From contig OY987304.1 of NCBI GenBank assembly GCA_963920635.1, forward strand, positions 29,698,365 to 29,762,364: DNA of 64,000 nt, given 5' to 3'. Shown here piece by piece: positions 21,878 through 33,112 of the stretch (positions are counted from its first letter, which is position 1; every line of letters begins with the position of its first letter). The position numbers and the translations under genes were made by a program. The notes under the pieces are model-generated. The model was not told the origin of the DNA, did not search any database, and saw nothing but the letters and a program-made list of their open reading frames with translations. This DNA comes from Pseudeuparius sepicola. Its lineage: Eukaryota > Arthropoda > Insecta > Coleoptera > Anthribidae.

Positions 21878-22232
21878 TTTACGGGGTCGAAAATTATACA
21901 TTGGTTTGGATTTCTTGTCGTAGTAAATTCTTCTATGCTATTAATCAGTTTGATTCAGGTTCTGTGGCGTAAATGGGCTTATGAAACAATCCGCTACTCT
22001 CTGTTATCACAGGCTTTTGTGCAGTATTCAGTGCCTAATGCCATCATACGAAAATTTGTCAAAATCGTGCTACATTTTGTTATTATTATTTTCTTTCGAA
22101 AATCTGACTTTGCTCTATGTTACGGTACATGTTTTGGGTATACTATTGCGCCAACAGAGGATCATGATGTCAAAGCCTATGCCTACCAAATTCGATATTT
22201 AAAATTAATGTTGGCAGTCAAGTTGTCGTGGT

Positions 22233-22345
22233 CATTGTGATCGGTCATTTTTAGGACATTGTCCGGTCATTATCCGGTCAGTCACAATCGATCATGACCG
22301 TTCACAAAGCAAGTTGTCCGGGATTGGTCATGGACATGGTCAAGT
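22233..22345. repeat. Cluster of GGTCA words
   Basis: Seven or eight GGTCA/TGACC words occur in about 110 bases, most as CGGTCA (GATCGGTCATT, GTCCGGTCATTA, CCGGTCAGTCA, CATGACCGTT, TTGGTCATGG, GATCGGTCAAC). The arrangement is irregular, in both orientations. It may be a decayed short tandem repeat; GGTCA is also the core of nuclear-receptor half-sites. Confidence 0.45.
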
Positions 22346-22572
22346 TTGATCGGTCAACATTAAATATTTTCTGAATTTTTAAATTTCCTGCCAAAAATTT
22401 CAAAAATGACAACAAAGTGCAGATGACAGTTAAAAGCATGACGTTTTGTGTTTTGTGGTATATTATTATGTATATTTTATGGTTTAAGGTATAATGGCTG
22501 CAAAATAACGGTTCAAACTTTGTTGATTGAAAGATTCGTGGCAAATTTGTATTTTGTATTTAGTTTCGCATT

Positions 22573-22746
22573 TATGATGCCAAAAAGCGGCAAGAAAACG
22601 TTATACAGTGTGGGACTTTTTTGAAAAAAAAAATTGAAAATAGAAAAAAGATTGGGCAATGTCGATCTTGTAATTACAAATATCAACACCATGCCACAAG
22701 AATGAAGAAACACATCCTAGCTAACTGTAAGAAGTGCCCCGAAAAT
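22573..22746 (+). pseudogene. hAT-type BED zinc-finger exon
   Basis: From the ATG at 22573 the frame starts MMPKSGKKTLYSV. After a slip in the T/A run near 22618 it continues KKIENRKKIGQCRSC and then HHATRMKKHILANCKKC. C-x2-C followed by H and H/C in this spacing matches the BED finger that begins many hAT transposases, where it binds DNA. The exon ends at a good 5' splice site, GAAAAT|GTAAGT (22746/22747), as hAT first exons often do. I find no downstream catalytic domain, so this is an orphan first exon. A host gene with a BED finger is less likely given the frameshift. Confidence 0.55.
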
Positions 22747-22747
22747 G

Positions 22748-24221
22748 TAAGTAACCTATTTTTTCCTAATATATCATATTTTTTGTTTTCTTTTTATTTT
22801 TTTAATACAAATAAAAAAAGTAGGTAATTATATTATTTCATTTTTTACAGTCCTGTAAACTGCATAGAACTAAATTTACCGCAAACAAATCTTGAAATTT
22901 TTAAAAACTTGAAAAATTTACGTTTTGAAATTTTACGCCAGTACCATATTGTCAAATCAAAACATCAGTAGGTACATAGTAACCTGTCAAGATACCATCA
23001 CTATTTAAAATTAAAAATTGGGAAAAGTCTGGTTTGCATTGGAAACATCGGGAAAAGTTATTGAGCAAATTTCGCCGTATACTTAGTTGCTAGAAATGTT
23101 ACTACACGGTCCTTTCGGCTCGCACGTTCCTTTCATGCTCGATCATATTCAGCATTTTCAAGTGAAATATGTCACGTTTACGTGGTTTGAAACTGAAATC
23201 AAGGCCCGGATAATTAATTTTTATTGAGCAGGCGCGGAAGTGTCACCGCTTATACTTAATGATGTGCGCCCAACTTGTTCCGAGTCTTTGTAGTCCTTAG
23301 GCGGGAACTTATTACTTTCGCTTAAGCGATCGACAGATGACGCCCTATGGAAAAGTTATGGAGTAATAGCCGATATTGGACAAACTTAAATGGATTCTTG
23401 ATATAGGAATTTGTCGATATTTAATAAAACTCACTGAGTTATCAACTCAAATGGCGTTAGGGCCAGTTTTCTCTTTCATGTTAAGCATTTCCCTTTATTA
23501 ATTTTGATCAGCCTCCCCTATAACCTGGAATTTATTTGATAAAAACATGCATTCTCAGGGAACAAAAATATAACTAGTGTCTAACTAATTTACATACACA
23601 TCAGATACTAAACTTTCATGTTTCCCACAAATCCTAAAACAATATTAGGGGCGTTCACTGTTCACTCCAAGCGTCAATCCAATTTTGACATTTTTTAATT
23701 TTTACTGCTCGTATCCATTCTGAATCACTTTCTCTCATAGTATAAGAAAAAATTGTAAATATTAAAAATGATTAAAGCTGAAACATGGGGCAATCACGGT
23801 TACCGAGCGAAAGAAGCGTTCGCAAGCAGCTTGATATACAGTGTGTTTCGTCTTTCGTGTTAACACCTCTAAGAATCTAAGTAGGCTGCGGGAATTGAAC
23901 GGGGCAATTTTTTTGTAGATATGTCCCTGAAAGGTCATCATTTGTCAAGTATTGGTTTGGCCTCCTGCTAAAGCCTTGCTCTGCGAAAATTCAATACACA
24001 AGTCTACAGGGCATTTTTCTCTGGGCCATCTCAAGATGCTTAACTTGTGTGAAAATTTATACGGGTCAAGGGTGCTCTGGAATTTATGAAAAAATATTAA
24101 TAATTAAAAAAATGACGACCAACAAATAAAAAACAATTTAAATTATTGGACCTTTCTCAACAAAAATGATGCATTTTTTGTGGGTTTCCTGTTGAGGCAG
24201 ACCAGCCGATTTAATTGATAT
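22748..24221. other. No gene recognised
   Basis: A lone element end, ATATACAGTGTGTTTCG, lies near 23836. The rest is AT-rich sequence in which I see nothing supportable. Confidence 0.45.
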
Positions 24222-27200
24222 CGCACCCCCGCAAGAAAAGTGACACAAGTCGAAAATTTTCAGATTTCTGTTTATGTGTGGAACAGGTTCCTAATTCATC
24301 AGTCTTCATTCAGGAAAAATGACATAAGTCAGATTTATAAAGTTCTCTCGATAATCAACAGATGTCGCTTTGGTCAACGCGTGTAATGTATTAGAATACA
24401 ACAGGAATAATGTCACATTTCAGTAGCGTGCTAGCTGTCAACGAGTGATTACGCGTTTTTTCTCAGGAAAAGTGTCTTATCTCGAGTTGTGCCGTTTTTC
24501 GTGTAGTAATTTAGTGTTATTTAGTACTTCCATCGCACCTGAAAAGTGTCATATTTAGGTTTATAACAGTGTTCTAGTATTAAGTAAGTAAATTATTGCA
24601 ACTATTTTGTGATATGTCAGTTTTCGTGTCACAATGTTGTACTCGCTTTGTTTACATTTTGAGTTGTGACACTTTTCCCGTTATTTATTTTTATTTTTAT
24701 TGTAGATACGACGGCTGGGGTTGTAGATAAAATGGAATCATCTTCTCGGGCCGCAAAAATCTTACGCTTATCTGTGGCAAACGTAAAATATGTAACAAAT
24801 GGTGGGGAATTAGAACATAGTGTTCTCGGTGTGGATGGTTCTGCAAATAGAGAAAACGCCAAAACCAAAGGATGTACCACTGAAAAAATTCCAATTACAT
24901 TGGATATAGCAGAAGGAGAAAACACAACTATTCCCAATAATGGCGGCGAAATTAACAAGAGTGAATATAGCAGGTCCCCAGTAAAGAATGAATTAGGTAA
25001 GTACCTATCTATTTAGGTACATCCATTTTCTGATTGTTTTGCTTTCTTGTAGCAATATTGTAATCGTTTATGTTTTGAAATGTAACCCTTTGCTTGTTTT
25101 TCTTACAGTTGCAATGGAATCGCCTCAAGTTGCAAAATACTTACAGACTCAGCATTACACCGTTGATATAGATAAGAAAAAAGAAACAACAATCGTCTTG
25201 AGAAGAAGAAATGTATGCGTTCAAGAGTCTACAAATAAATCCGTTAGTACTGACAATCTGGATGATCTATTTGATACTAGTAATGAAGATCTTAACTTGA
25301 GTGATGATTCAATTGCTGATCCTGACTTCTGTTCATCGTCTAATAGTGAAGAATCATCGTCATCATCGGATTCCGAAGAATCGCCCCTATTAGAAAATCC
25401 AGAAGCAGGTGAAGAGTCTTCGCTTAAACGTGGTAAGAAGAGGAAGGTTAGAATACCCGAAAGGAAAAATGAGACAGCAAAGCGCCTTAGAAATAAAGGA
25501 AAAGAGTACAAATCAGTATCAAAATCAGACAAAGTTTTTCAAGCAAGAGAAATGCAACTACCTCGTACAAATAAATGTCAACTTTCTTGTTTTACTAAAT
25601 TTTCATATGACCAAAGAATAGACATTTTTAATAAATACTGGGATCTGGGTGATGTGGAAAAGCAGCGTGCATTTATTGCTGGTAATATGGAAATCATAAA
25701 ACCCAAATACAGATACACACGAACAGAGAAACAGAGAAGGTTGAATAGTGCATTCCATTTACCTTTAGAGGGGGAAAAAGTTCGAGTTTGCAAGTTAGTT
25801 TTTAGAAATACTCTGTGTATCAATGATAGACCTATTAGAACTGTATTGCAGAAGAAAGAAAATGGATTTCTCCAGCCAGAAGGAAGAGGAAAGCATGCAA
25901 ATCATTTTAAAGTAGATCCACAAATTAAGGAATCTGTACGGCAACACATTAATAGCATACCCCGCATGGAAAGCCATTACCTTCGGGATAATACCTCTAG
26001 AGAGTACATAGATGGAGGTAAGAGTCTAGCTGATTTACATAGAGATTATCAGCAAGTACAGGCTGATAAAAATAAGCTTTCTGCGAATCTCATGATGTAT
26101 TCACGCATTTTTAACGAGGAATTCAATATTTCCTTTTTTCTCCCAAAAAAGACTTATGTAATCTGTGCGAATCTTTCAAAAATGCACCAGATAATCCGGA
26201 TTTAAAAGAACAGTACGACACACATCAGGAGAAAAAAATGCTAAGTCGTAAATCGAAAGAACTAGATAAAGAAAAAGTCGATAAAACCTTTGTTTTGGCG
26301 TCGTTCGATCTTCAAGCTGTCATGCCTTGCCCTAAAGGCAATTTATCAATATTTTATTACAAATCTAAAATAAATTCTTACAACTTCACAATTTGCGAAA
26401 TTGGTGGTGAAAGTGTTGATTGTTTCTTCTGGCACGAGGGAGAAGGACACCGCGGCGCAAACGAAATAGGTTCGTGTTTGTTGAAATATCTAGAAGAAAG
26501 AGCTGCTTACACTGATGACAACTTAGAATTCACGTTTTACTCTGATAATTGTTGTGGGCAAAACGAAAGTCGGTACATTATAGCAATGTTTTTACACGCC
26601 GTAAAAACATTTAAGATAAATGCCATTAATCACAAATTTTTAATCTGTGGCCACACACAGAATGAAGGCGATGCAGTACATTCTGTCATAGAGAAAGAGA
26701 TAAAGAAAACCCTCAAATCTGGAGCAATTTTTATTCCTCAGCAGTATGCTACCGTAATATGAAGGCCAAAAAACGTGGTTCACCTTACAAGGTACATGAG
26801 TTGGATCATTCAGACTTCATAGACTTGAAACACTTGAGCCGAATGATGGGTACCAACTATGCTAAAGATACAAAAGGGAACTCTGTAAAACTGACGGACA
26901 TTAAGATGCTAAGGTTTGAAAAATCGACACCAAATTCATTTTATTATAAATTGTCGTACAAAGATCTGGAATTTGGAGAAATTGAGGTCCGAAAAAGACA
27001 AACAGACACCAATATTGTCCTACAGCAAGCCTATACAAAAAAGATAGTCATAGAGATGAAAAAAAGAAAAAAGACTGTTTAGAATTAATTCGTTCTAAAC
27101 ATATTCCGCAAAGTTACCACGATATTTTTAAATCGCTATTTTCTTAAGTTTTCTTAAACCACAATGTTTTCGCACACAACTTTGGGTTCATAAGGTGATT

Positions 27201-27568
27201 TTGTAAAAATATATGTTTTTGTTAAAATTGCATACTAAAATGGTTGAATTAAAGATCTTCTAAAGTGTGTATTTGTTGTTTATTCTACCACCTTAAAATG
27301 TTCTAAATCAAAAATGAAATAAAAAAATATCAGGAAAACTGACACAACTCAAAATAGGGGTAGTATATAGGGGTTAAACATAACCTCAAGACAAAAATAT
27401 GCATACCTTAATGTATTCTCACTTGAAATAAGACATTTGTTATAAAACCTAATTAACATAACGTTTAACACTGCTGTAGATTAAATTTAAAACAAACTGA
27501 AATTTTCTTTTCCTTCTCCTGAAAAATTTTGCAATCTTGAGTTGTGTCACTTTTCTTGCGGGGGTGCG
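24222..27568 (+). mobile_element. 3.3-kb DNA transposon with subterminal AAAAGTGACACAA motifs
   Basis: The ends are inverted repeats of about 27 bp starting CGCACCCCCGCAAGAAAAGT. The flanks read ATAT (left) and AATAT (right), an imperfect duplication at best. The terminal motif AAAAGTGACACAA recurs in degenerate form at about 24315, 24468, 24541 and, inverted, at 24664, 27335 and 27538. Such subterminal copies usually bind the transposase. It encodes the frameshifted transposase at 24732-27082. Superfamily unclear; the DDE-like motifs recall Sola or a relative. Confidence 0.75.
24732..27082 (+). pseudogene. DDE-like transposase gene with one intron, two frameshifts
   Basis: Exon 1 (from MESSSRAAKILRL) ends at 24996 before GTAAGT. 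The 112-bp intron ends at TTTTTCTTACAG (25108). Joining gives a phase-1 codon that continues in frame into MESPQVAKYLQ. A serine/acidic stretch (about 25320-25400) and a basic stretch (KRGKKRKVR) follow. The catalytic-looking part has FDLQAVMPCP, YSDNCCGQNES and GHTQNEGDAVHSVIE, which I read as D, D and an acidic residue with a D-x2-H motif. Frame breaks lie at the A6 run near 26147, where the other frame continues KKDLCNLCESFKNAP, and at 26760. The protein would bind the end repeats and move the element; this copy could only do so if the two breaks are sequence errors. A further acceptor-like site near 24706 suggests a 5' untranslated intron. Confidence 0.7.
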
Positions 27569-28351
27569 AATATGGACTTACTGAAGGCAGGCTTCTGTAC
27601 TTTTTAGACTTGGTTTATAGCGTCTGAGGTGGTTTTGATATATTCGATTTTGACCCGTATAAGATTTTAAAAATTCAGCATTTTAGTTGGCACCGAGATG
27701 AACATATAATAAATGGTTTTTCGAAAAACGCACCCTTTTAAAAAATCGCAGTAGTCCATTAGGCGTTCGTGGACTAATTAGATTTTTAACATGATATTAT
27801 AACCAATAAGGTATGGTCGATTTTTCGCCTTATATTTAAGTTGAGAACGATCGCCGCGCCTCCGGACTGCCGTACTTACTTGCTCCTTTTTATTCTTTTT
27901 CTAGGCGTTGGGGGTGCGCGGAGTCAGCTGATGGTCAATTTGAGACGCGATAATGATAAAGTAGAAATGTGTGCCTCTTCTATAATGTGTAATCGAATAG
28001 CCCATAAATACTCAACAAACCTTATTAAAAATTATGTGTTTTGATCTTAAAACTCACAAAAACTGACTTTGAATGGAATTTCAACTAAATTTTATCGATT
28101 TTTATCACCCGATGACGTATGTACATCAGAAAAGTCAAAATAAGCGCGCGGGCTTATCTTATTATGTCATAGTATCATGGATTTTTAGGGGTGTTAACAT
28201 GAAAAACGAGACACGCTGTATCTGTTTTTTATACTTATGTAGAAAAATTGAGACATCATCACTAACAACTGTCATCAAAAGGTCAGCGACGTTGTCAGAG
28301 ATAGACGTACTCAAAAACGCTCCGATAAAAATAGAACTTTTTAGTTCTTAA
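27569..28351. other. No gene recognised
   Basis: Short frames at 27841-28044 and 28073-28351 show no domain. The second half may be the 5' untranslated region of the LINE that follows, but I cannot show this. Confidence 0.4.
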
Positions 28352-29932
28352 ATTCGTTTTAAAAATTCTGATCTGTCATTAGATGAGTCTCGCTCCGAGA
28401 ACGGGAGCGAGCTTTTAAACAACTTATTAGCCAGCAACAGCAATTTTATCCAATTAATAAACGAACTTAAAGAACAGGTAAATGCCAAGGACAAAGTTAT
28501 CCTTGAGCAGGCACAACAAATCAAATTATTATCAGAAAAACTAGACGAATTACTCAAATATATTAATGCTAAAAATTCTACTGGACCAAGAAAAAGAAAA
28601 TCTTCTAGGTCTTCGGACACCTCCACAGTTAGTAAAATTACTGTAACCAACGCGGAAAACGCTAATAGATTTACTGTCCCTAAACCAATTAAACGCAATA
28701 GATCCAAATCGGAATCATCTCAAATTTCTAATAGGTATATCTGTTAGTCGGGATAGCTCTCTGAGACATGTCAAAGATAACTTAAGTCAAACTTCTGAAA
28801 AAGACAATAAAAAAACAAAAAATGCCAATAAAAACAGCCAAAATAAAAATATTAATCAAAAAAATAATGAAAAAGGCAATAAAAAAGAAGCCACCAAGGC
28901 TCACAAAAAATAAGCTACTTGCTCAAACTTAGATGATATTTCTAGCGTTAACGAAAAAAAATAACAATGATGATGATGATCCCATGGAAACTGATAACGC
29001 GAAAGAAACCCCCCCCCCTCCGACGAGGAGGATGCTAATGATAACGATTTTGAGGAAACTTTAAATAAAAAAGCCATAACTCCAATTGTTTTACGCTGTA
29101 AGGAGAAATGGTTGGACATTTCTAAAATTTTCAAAAACAAAAACATCTCTTACGACCCTGCGGTTAACACTACCAATAGCATCAAGATATCCCCCAGTAC
29201 ATCCGATGATTATCGTAGCATTCAGAGGTACTTCACCGCGAATAAGGTGGAGTTCCACTCTTACCCTACACCTGAGGACAAATTGCTGCACGTCTTCGTG
29301 CGCAATTTTCCGGTAGAATTTGACACAGACGTAGCTAAGAACGACCTTGTACAGAAGGGCTATGAGGTTAAATCCATTATTAGGCTGAAGGGTAAGTCCC
29401 AGAAACCACAGAATAATCTGCTGGTTATTTTGCCCAAAACCAGGCGTCCAAAAATATTTATAATGAGTCCGAAATAGCAGATAATTGGGTCACCTTCCAG
29501 CCCAAGAAATCCAGGCCGATGGTGACCCAATGCCACCTATGCCAGAAATTTGGGCACACGCAGTCTTACTGCCACGCGGTGCCCAAATGTCTGAAATGCG
29601 CTGCAAATCATCATACCTTTACTTGTAGAAAAGAATATAGCGCCCCATGTAAATGCGCCAACTGTGGCGAGGAGCACCCCACAAACTACAGCCTCTGTAG
29701 ATTCTTTCCCAAAATTCAACCTGCAGAAAATAATAGCAAGAACCCCGCCATTCATACTAGAGTTACCCCTAGCACCTCCTATGCGGCTGCGGCCTCGCAA
29801 AATTCTCAAAATAATAACCAAACCCTGGATAACATTTCAGAAAAGTCTTTTGTCGGCGCGGTCATAAGGAGTTTCTCAGAATCCTTCCTGTACTTCAAAA
29901 ATTTGCGTCAGCTTTCTCTAACAGTACCATGA
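28352..29932 (+). pseudogene. LINE ORF1 (gag-like, CCHC zinc knuckles)
   Basis: An open stretch without an ATG (28352-28747) begins the remnant; it reads NELKEQVNAKDKVILEQ, a coiled-coil-like segment, and then KRKSSRSSDTSTVSK. After frame breaks near 28735, 28912 and 29010 the frame at 29112-29477 carries the RNA-binding-like region (YFTANKVEFHSYP, LLHVFVRNFP). A further shift near 29450 leads to three zinc knuckles: CHLCQKFGHTQSYC, CLKCAANHHTFTC and CANCGEEHPTNYSLC. This is the gag layout of Jockey-clade elements, which packages the element RNA. It ends at TGA (29930-29932), a few bases before ORF2. Confidence 0.75.
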
Positions 29933-29941
29933 ATTCTAACA

Positions 29942-31757
29942 ATGAATAATAACAACAATGACAATGCCCCATTATTACCCGCCACAATTAAATTTACTAC
30001 GTGGAACGCGAATGGTGTCGCGAATAAGAGAGATACCCTGCTGCATTTTCTACAAGAAAATAGTGTGCAGGTTATAGCAATACAGGAGACCTTTTTAAAG
30101 CCAAGCAAAAAATTCCGTATACAGAATTATAGTGTCGTTCGTAGGGATAGACCGAATGGGAGAAGAGGTGGAGTACTCCTAGCCATCCACAAGTCGCTGA
30201 AATACAGGGTGTATAAAAGTTCGGACGTGGACTCTAACGCCGAATATGTTTCCGCCACAATTGACATGTCAGACAACAAGACCGTTACCATTTTCTCCTT
30301 GTATATGCCCCCGTCTGCCCGCTATGACGTAGATGAACTCGACAGCATATTCCTTGCAGATAACAATAATACCTAATATCGATTCACCCACTATAGTAGG
30401 TCGAGATTTCAATGCTCGCCACCCTGACTGGTCTCCCCTCCGGGCAACCCCAGGGGGAGATTACTGGCAAACTATATTTTTAACAAGAACCTACAGATTA
30501 TAGCGCCCCCGGAACCTACCCGATACCCCCCCATTGGTACTCCTGGTGTATTAGATTTTTTCCTGGTTAAAAATTTTAATTTTCAGCATGCACGAAATCA
30601 CGACAACAGAAGACTTAGATAGTGACCATAACCCGGTCTCAGTCGTCTTCGGTGATTGGGATGTAGAAAACTTAATGAAATTAAGTGAAATACAAACTAA
30701 ATGAAATACAAATACGAATACGAATTGGGAGGTGTATAAAACGTATCTTCTTCAGAATCCGCCGCCACTCCGCCACATCACGGACGCTAGGGACGTTGAA
30801 AACTACTCACAGACGTTACATGACCTTATACAACGAGCCTTAACTAACGCTACAACGCACAAAACTTATACGACACATAAACTCAACCTTCCACAAGACA
30901 TTAAGGACCTAATTACGGAAAAACGACAGGATAAAAGACTAGCACAACGCACGGGGTTTACCGCTGACTACAACAGACTTAACAGACTTGTTAGGGACCG
31001 AATCAAAGAATTCAAAAATATGGAGTGGCACAATAAATTGGAGGAAATGTTCGTCGTCGACCGCCCCTTTTGACAGTTAGTTAAAAATATTAAAGGAAAT
31101 GGTAGGACTTATAAACCCCCCAACACGGTGAAAACGGCATTGTGTACACCGCCGAAGAGAAAGCAGAATCTTTCGCTGACTCTTTTGAGTTACAGTTTTC
31201 GGAAAATCAAAACGTCGAAGACGACTTAGATTGGGAAGACGAAGTAATTGGCCACGCCCGTCGACATTTAAGAAACGCTCCCCCCCGGGTCAGTTAGAAC
31301 TTTGCGAACCTAACGAAATTTACAAACTCATTAGATCTCTCCCCGTACGCAAGGCGCCGGGTATCGACGGAATTTCAAACAAGGCTCTAAAACTCCTACC
31401 AAAAAAATATAAAATTGCAATCCTAAATTTAACCAACGGCATACTTAGGTCACAACATTTCCCGAAATCTTGGAAAAAGTCGCAAATTATTACAATCCCT
31501 AAAAAATGCGGATCTATTTTCACAAGCGACTTTAGGCCTATTAGCCTTCTGTCGTCAATCTCCAAAATTGTCGAAAGAATTATTTTGTCTAGGCTCCTCA
31601 CAGAAACCGAAGAACAAAATCTAATTCAAAGGGAGCAATTCGGGTTCCGGGCTTTTCACAGCACGGAATTACAAGTCTGTCGACTAGTCTAAAACCTAAA
31701 GGCAAATATACAAAAGAGAAAAAATGCGGGTATCCTGTTGTTAGACATTAGTAGTTA
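29942..31757 (+). pseudogene. LINE ORF2 (endonuclease and partial reverse transcriptase)
   Basis: The frame starts MNNNNNDNAPLLPATIKF. The APE-type endonuclease shows TTWNANGV, VIAIQETFL, GRDFNARHPDW (another frame, about 30402) and SDHNPVSVVF (about 30620), so catalytic Asn, Glu, Asp and the terminal SDH can all be located across frames. The linker frame is 30732-31073. The RT part (31231-31692) contains RKAPGIDGISN, DFRPISLLSSISK and REQFGFRAFHS, then breaks. NLKANIQKRKNAGILLLDIS reaches motif A and stops at 31757. Frameshifts near 30376, 30450, 30590 and 31680 show long decay. The product would nick DNA and reverse-transcribe the element at the target. Confidence 0.75.
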
Positions 31758-31832
31758 AGTAAGGGGGTTTCTGGATAACCTTGACCTACTTTCTGACCAA
31801 GATGGCGCCTATCCATCAGGAGAGACCATCGT

Positions 31833-32053
31833 TCAAGGTCATCGCCGAAGAAGTGTCTTTCAAGGTCATTGCAGAGGCAGTGTTCAAGGTCATTGCCGAG
31901 TCGACAACCAGAGGGTTACCAGAGTTGGTAACGTCATTTCCGGCCAGAGGCTGTTGAGTGTTCAAGGTCATTGCCGAACCAGAGGGTAGCATCGGGGAGG
32001 GGGTGCCGAAGAGGCTGCAGGGGGCGGGTGGTACCGAAGAGGCTTCAAGGTCA
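31833..32053 (+). repeat. Five exact TCAAGGTCA words
   Basis: TCAAGGTCA occurs at 31833, 31860, 31884, 31962 and 32045, all on the plus strand, usually followed by TTGCCGA. The spacing begins as a 24- to 27-bp tandem repeat and then stretches. TCAAGGTCA is the textbook extended half-site bound by FTZ-F1 (NR5A) and ERR nuclear receptors. The minus-strand frame with repeated SAMTLN residues is the shadow of this repeat. Confidence 0.65.
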
Positions 32054-32060
32054 GTTTTCC

Positions 32061-32620
32061 GAACCAGAGGCCCGAAGGTGACCTCTTTTTCCTGGAAATT
32101 TTCAATTTTTAGAAACTTGCACAACATTTTTCTTGGAAAAGCTCTGAGTAATTTTCTAGAAACTTCTACTGATTTAATATTTGTTAACAGGTACACGAAA
32201 AGTGTTGACATTGTAAATTTAATGTAAACAAATTGATGTAAGAAAGAAAACAAATTGATTGTTTTGCAGAGGCCCGAAGGTAACCTCATATTTCCTGGAA
32301 GTTTTCAATTGCCGAACCAGAAGCCCGAAGGTGACCTCATTTTTCCTGCAAATTTTTTAGAAACTTGCACAACATTTTTCTTGGAAAAGCTCTGAGTAAT
32401 TTTCTATAAACTTCTACTGATTTAATATTTTTTAACAGGTACAAAGTGTTGACATTGTAAATTTAATGTAGGTAAACAAATTGATGTAAGAAAGAAAACA
32501 AATTGATTGTTTTGCAGAGGCCCGAAGGTGACCTCATTTTTCCTGGCCTAACCAGAGGCCCGAAGGTGACCTCATTTTTCCTGGAAAAGCCCCCCGTTTC
32601 TAGAAACTTCTACTGATTTA
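32061..32620 (+). repeat. Tandem repeat, about 235-253 bp, with heat-shock-element-like motif
   Basis: Units start with (G)AACCAGAGGCCCGAAGGTGA at 32061, 32314 and 32549; the third is partial. Each holds TTTTTCTTGGAAAAGCTCTG and a TTCTAGAAACTTC motif (exact at 32154 and 32598, changed in the middle unit near 32402). Each complete unit ends in GATTGTTTTGCAG. TTCnnGAAnnTTC is the consensus heat-shock element. Another four-unit match with one change, TTCTAGAGTATTCCAGAA, is at 32718-32735. Confidence 0.7.
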
Positions 32621-32739
32621 GCGTTCTTTAACACGTAGAAGAAAAGTGCTAACTCTGCAAATTTTTAGGGACTCTAGGATGACTAATTTTTTAATGTAAA
32701 AATTATTCTTTAAAAAGTTCTAGAGTATTCCAGAAAAAA

Positions 32740-33007
32740 GTATTGTAAATAATGTTCTCAGTCCACTCAAAAAATCTATAGTAATTCCAACTCTTTGTAT
32801 TATTGATTCCGAACACATATGTGATATTTCTGTTGCCTCGGATTTAATACTTTGAAGTTAGCCCGCGGAAAGTACTTTTATTTTAGTGTAAATAATATTA
32901 TAGAGAGTGTTTTGAACAAGAAAACGCACACATTTATTCATTTTCTTTATTAATAAAGTTTTAGTTGTAGGTTTTCTGCTTATGGGGACAATGGACGCAA
33001 ATCATTA
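32740..33007. other. No gene recognised
   Basis: AT-rich sequence, nothing supportable. The end (32940-33007) may be the 3' tail of the minus-strand retroelement that follows. Confidence 0.4.
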
Positions 33008-33048
33008 GCTGACGTTTCGACTATATTGGCTTTAGTCTTCTTCAGAGC
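33008..33048 (-). ncRNA. Hammerhead-ribozyme-like RNA motif 2
   Basis: On the minus strand: stem I GCT, core CTGAAGA, extra A, stem II GACT, an 11-base loop, AGTC, core GAA, palindrome ACGT as minimal stem III, cleavage-site C, and AGC closing stem I with perfect pairing. All invariant core bases are present. It lies about 65 bases downstream, in the same orientation, of the C-terminal frame at 33113, so it may belong to that element's 3' region. Confidence 0.6.
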
Positions 33049-33112
33049 ACTACAATAAAATCAACAATAATAGTTTTTACAGATTAAAACAGTGCGTGAA
33101 TACATTATCACT

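Larger units (their letters stand above)
28352..31757 (+). mobile_element. Jockey-like non-LTR retrotransposon, truncated in the RT domain
   Basis: Two consecutive coding regions, a gag-like one with three CCHC knuckles and a pol-like one with endonuclease and the start of reverse transcriptase, are in the order of the Jockey/I group. Both are frameshifted. Homology stops at 31757 inside RT motif A; no YADD box, 3' untranslated region or poly-A tail is present. Most LINE copies are truncated at the 5' end, so loss of the 3' end points to a later deletion or rearrangement. Confidence 0.75.

Noticed and set aside
30206..30216. ACAGGGTGTA word as an element end
   Set aside because: It lies inside the LINE endonuclease coding sequence and has no partner; it is a chance match.
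31816..32289. 157-codon minus-strand frame with repeated SAMTLN residues
   Set aside because: It is the shadow of the TCAAGGTCA tandem repeat.
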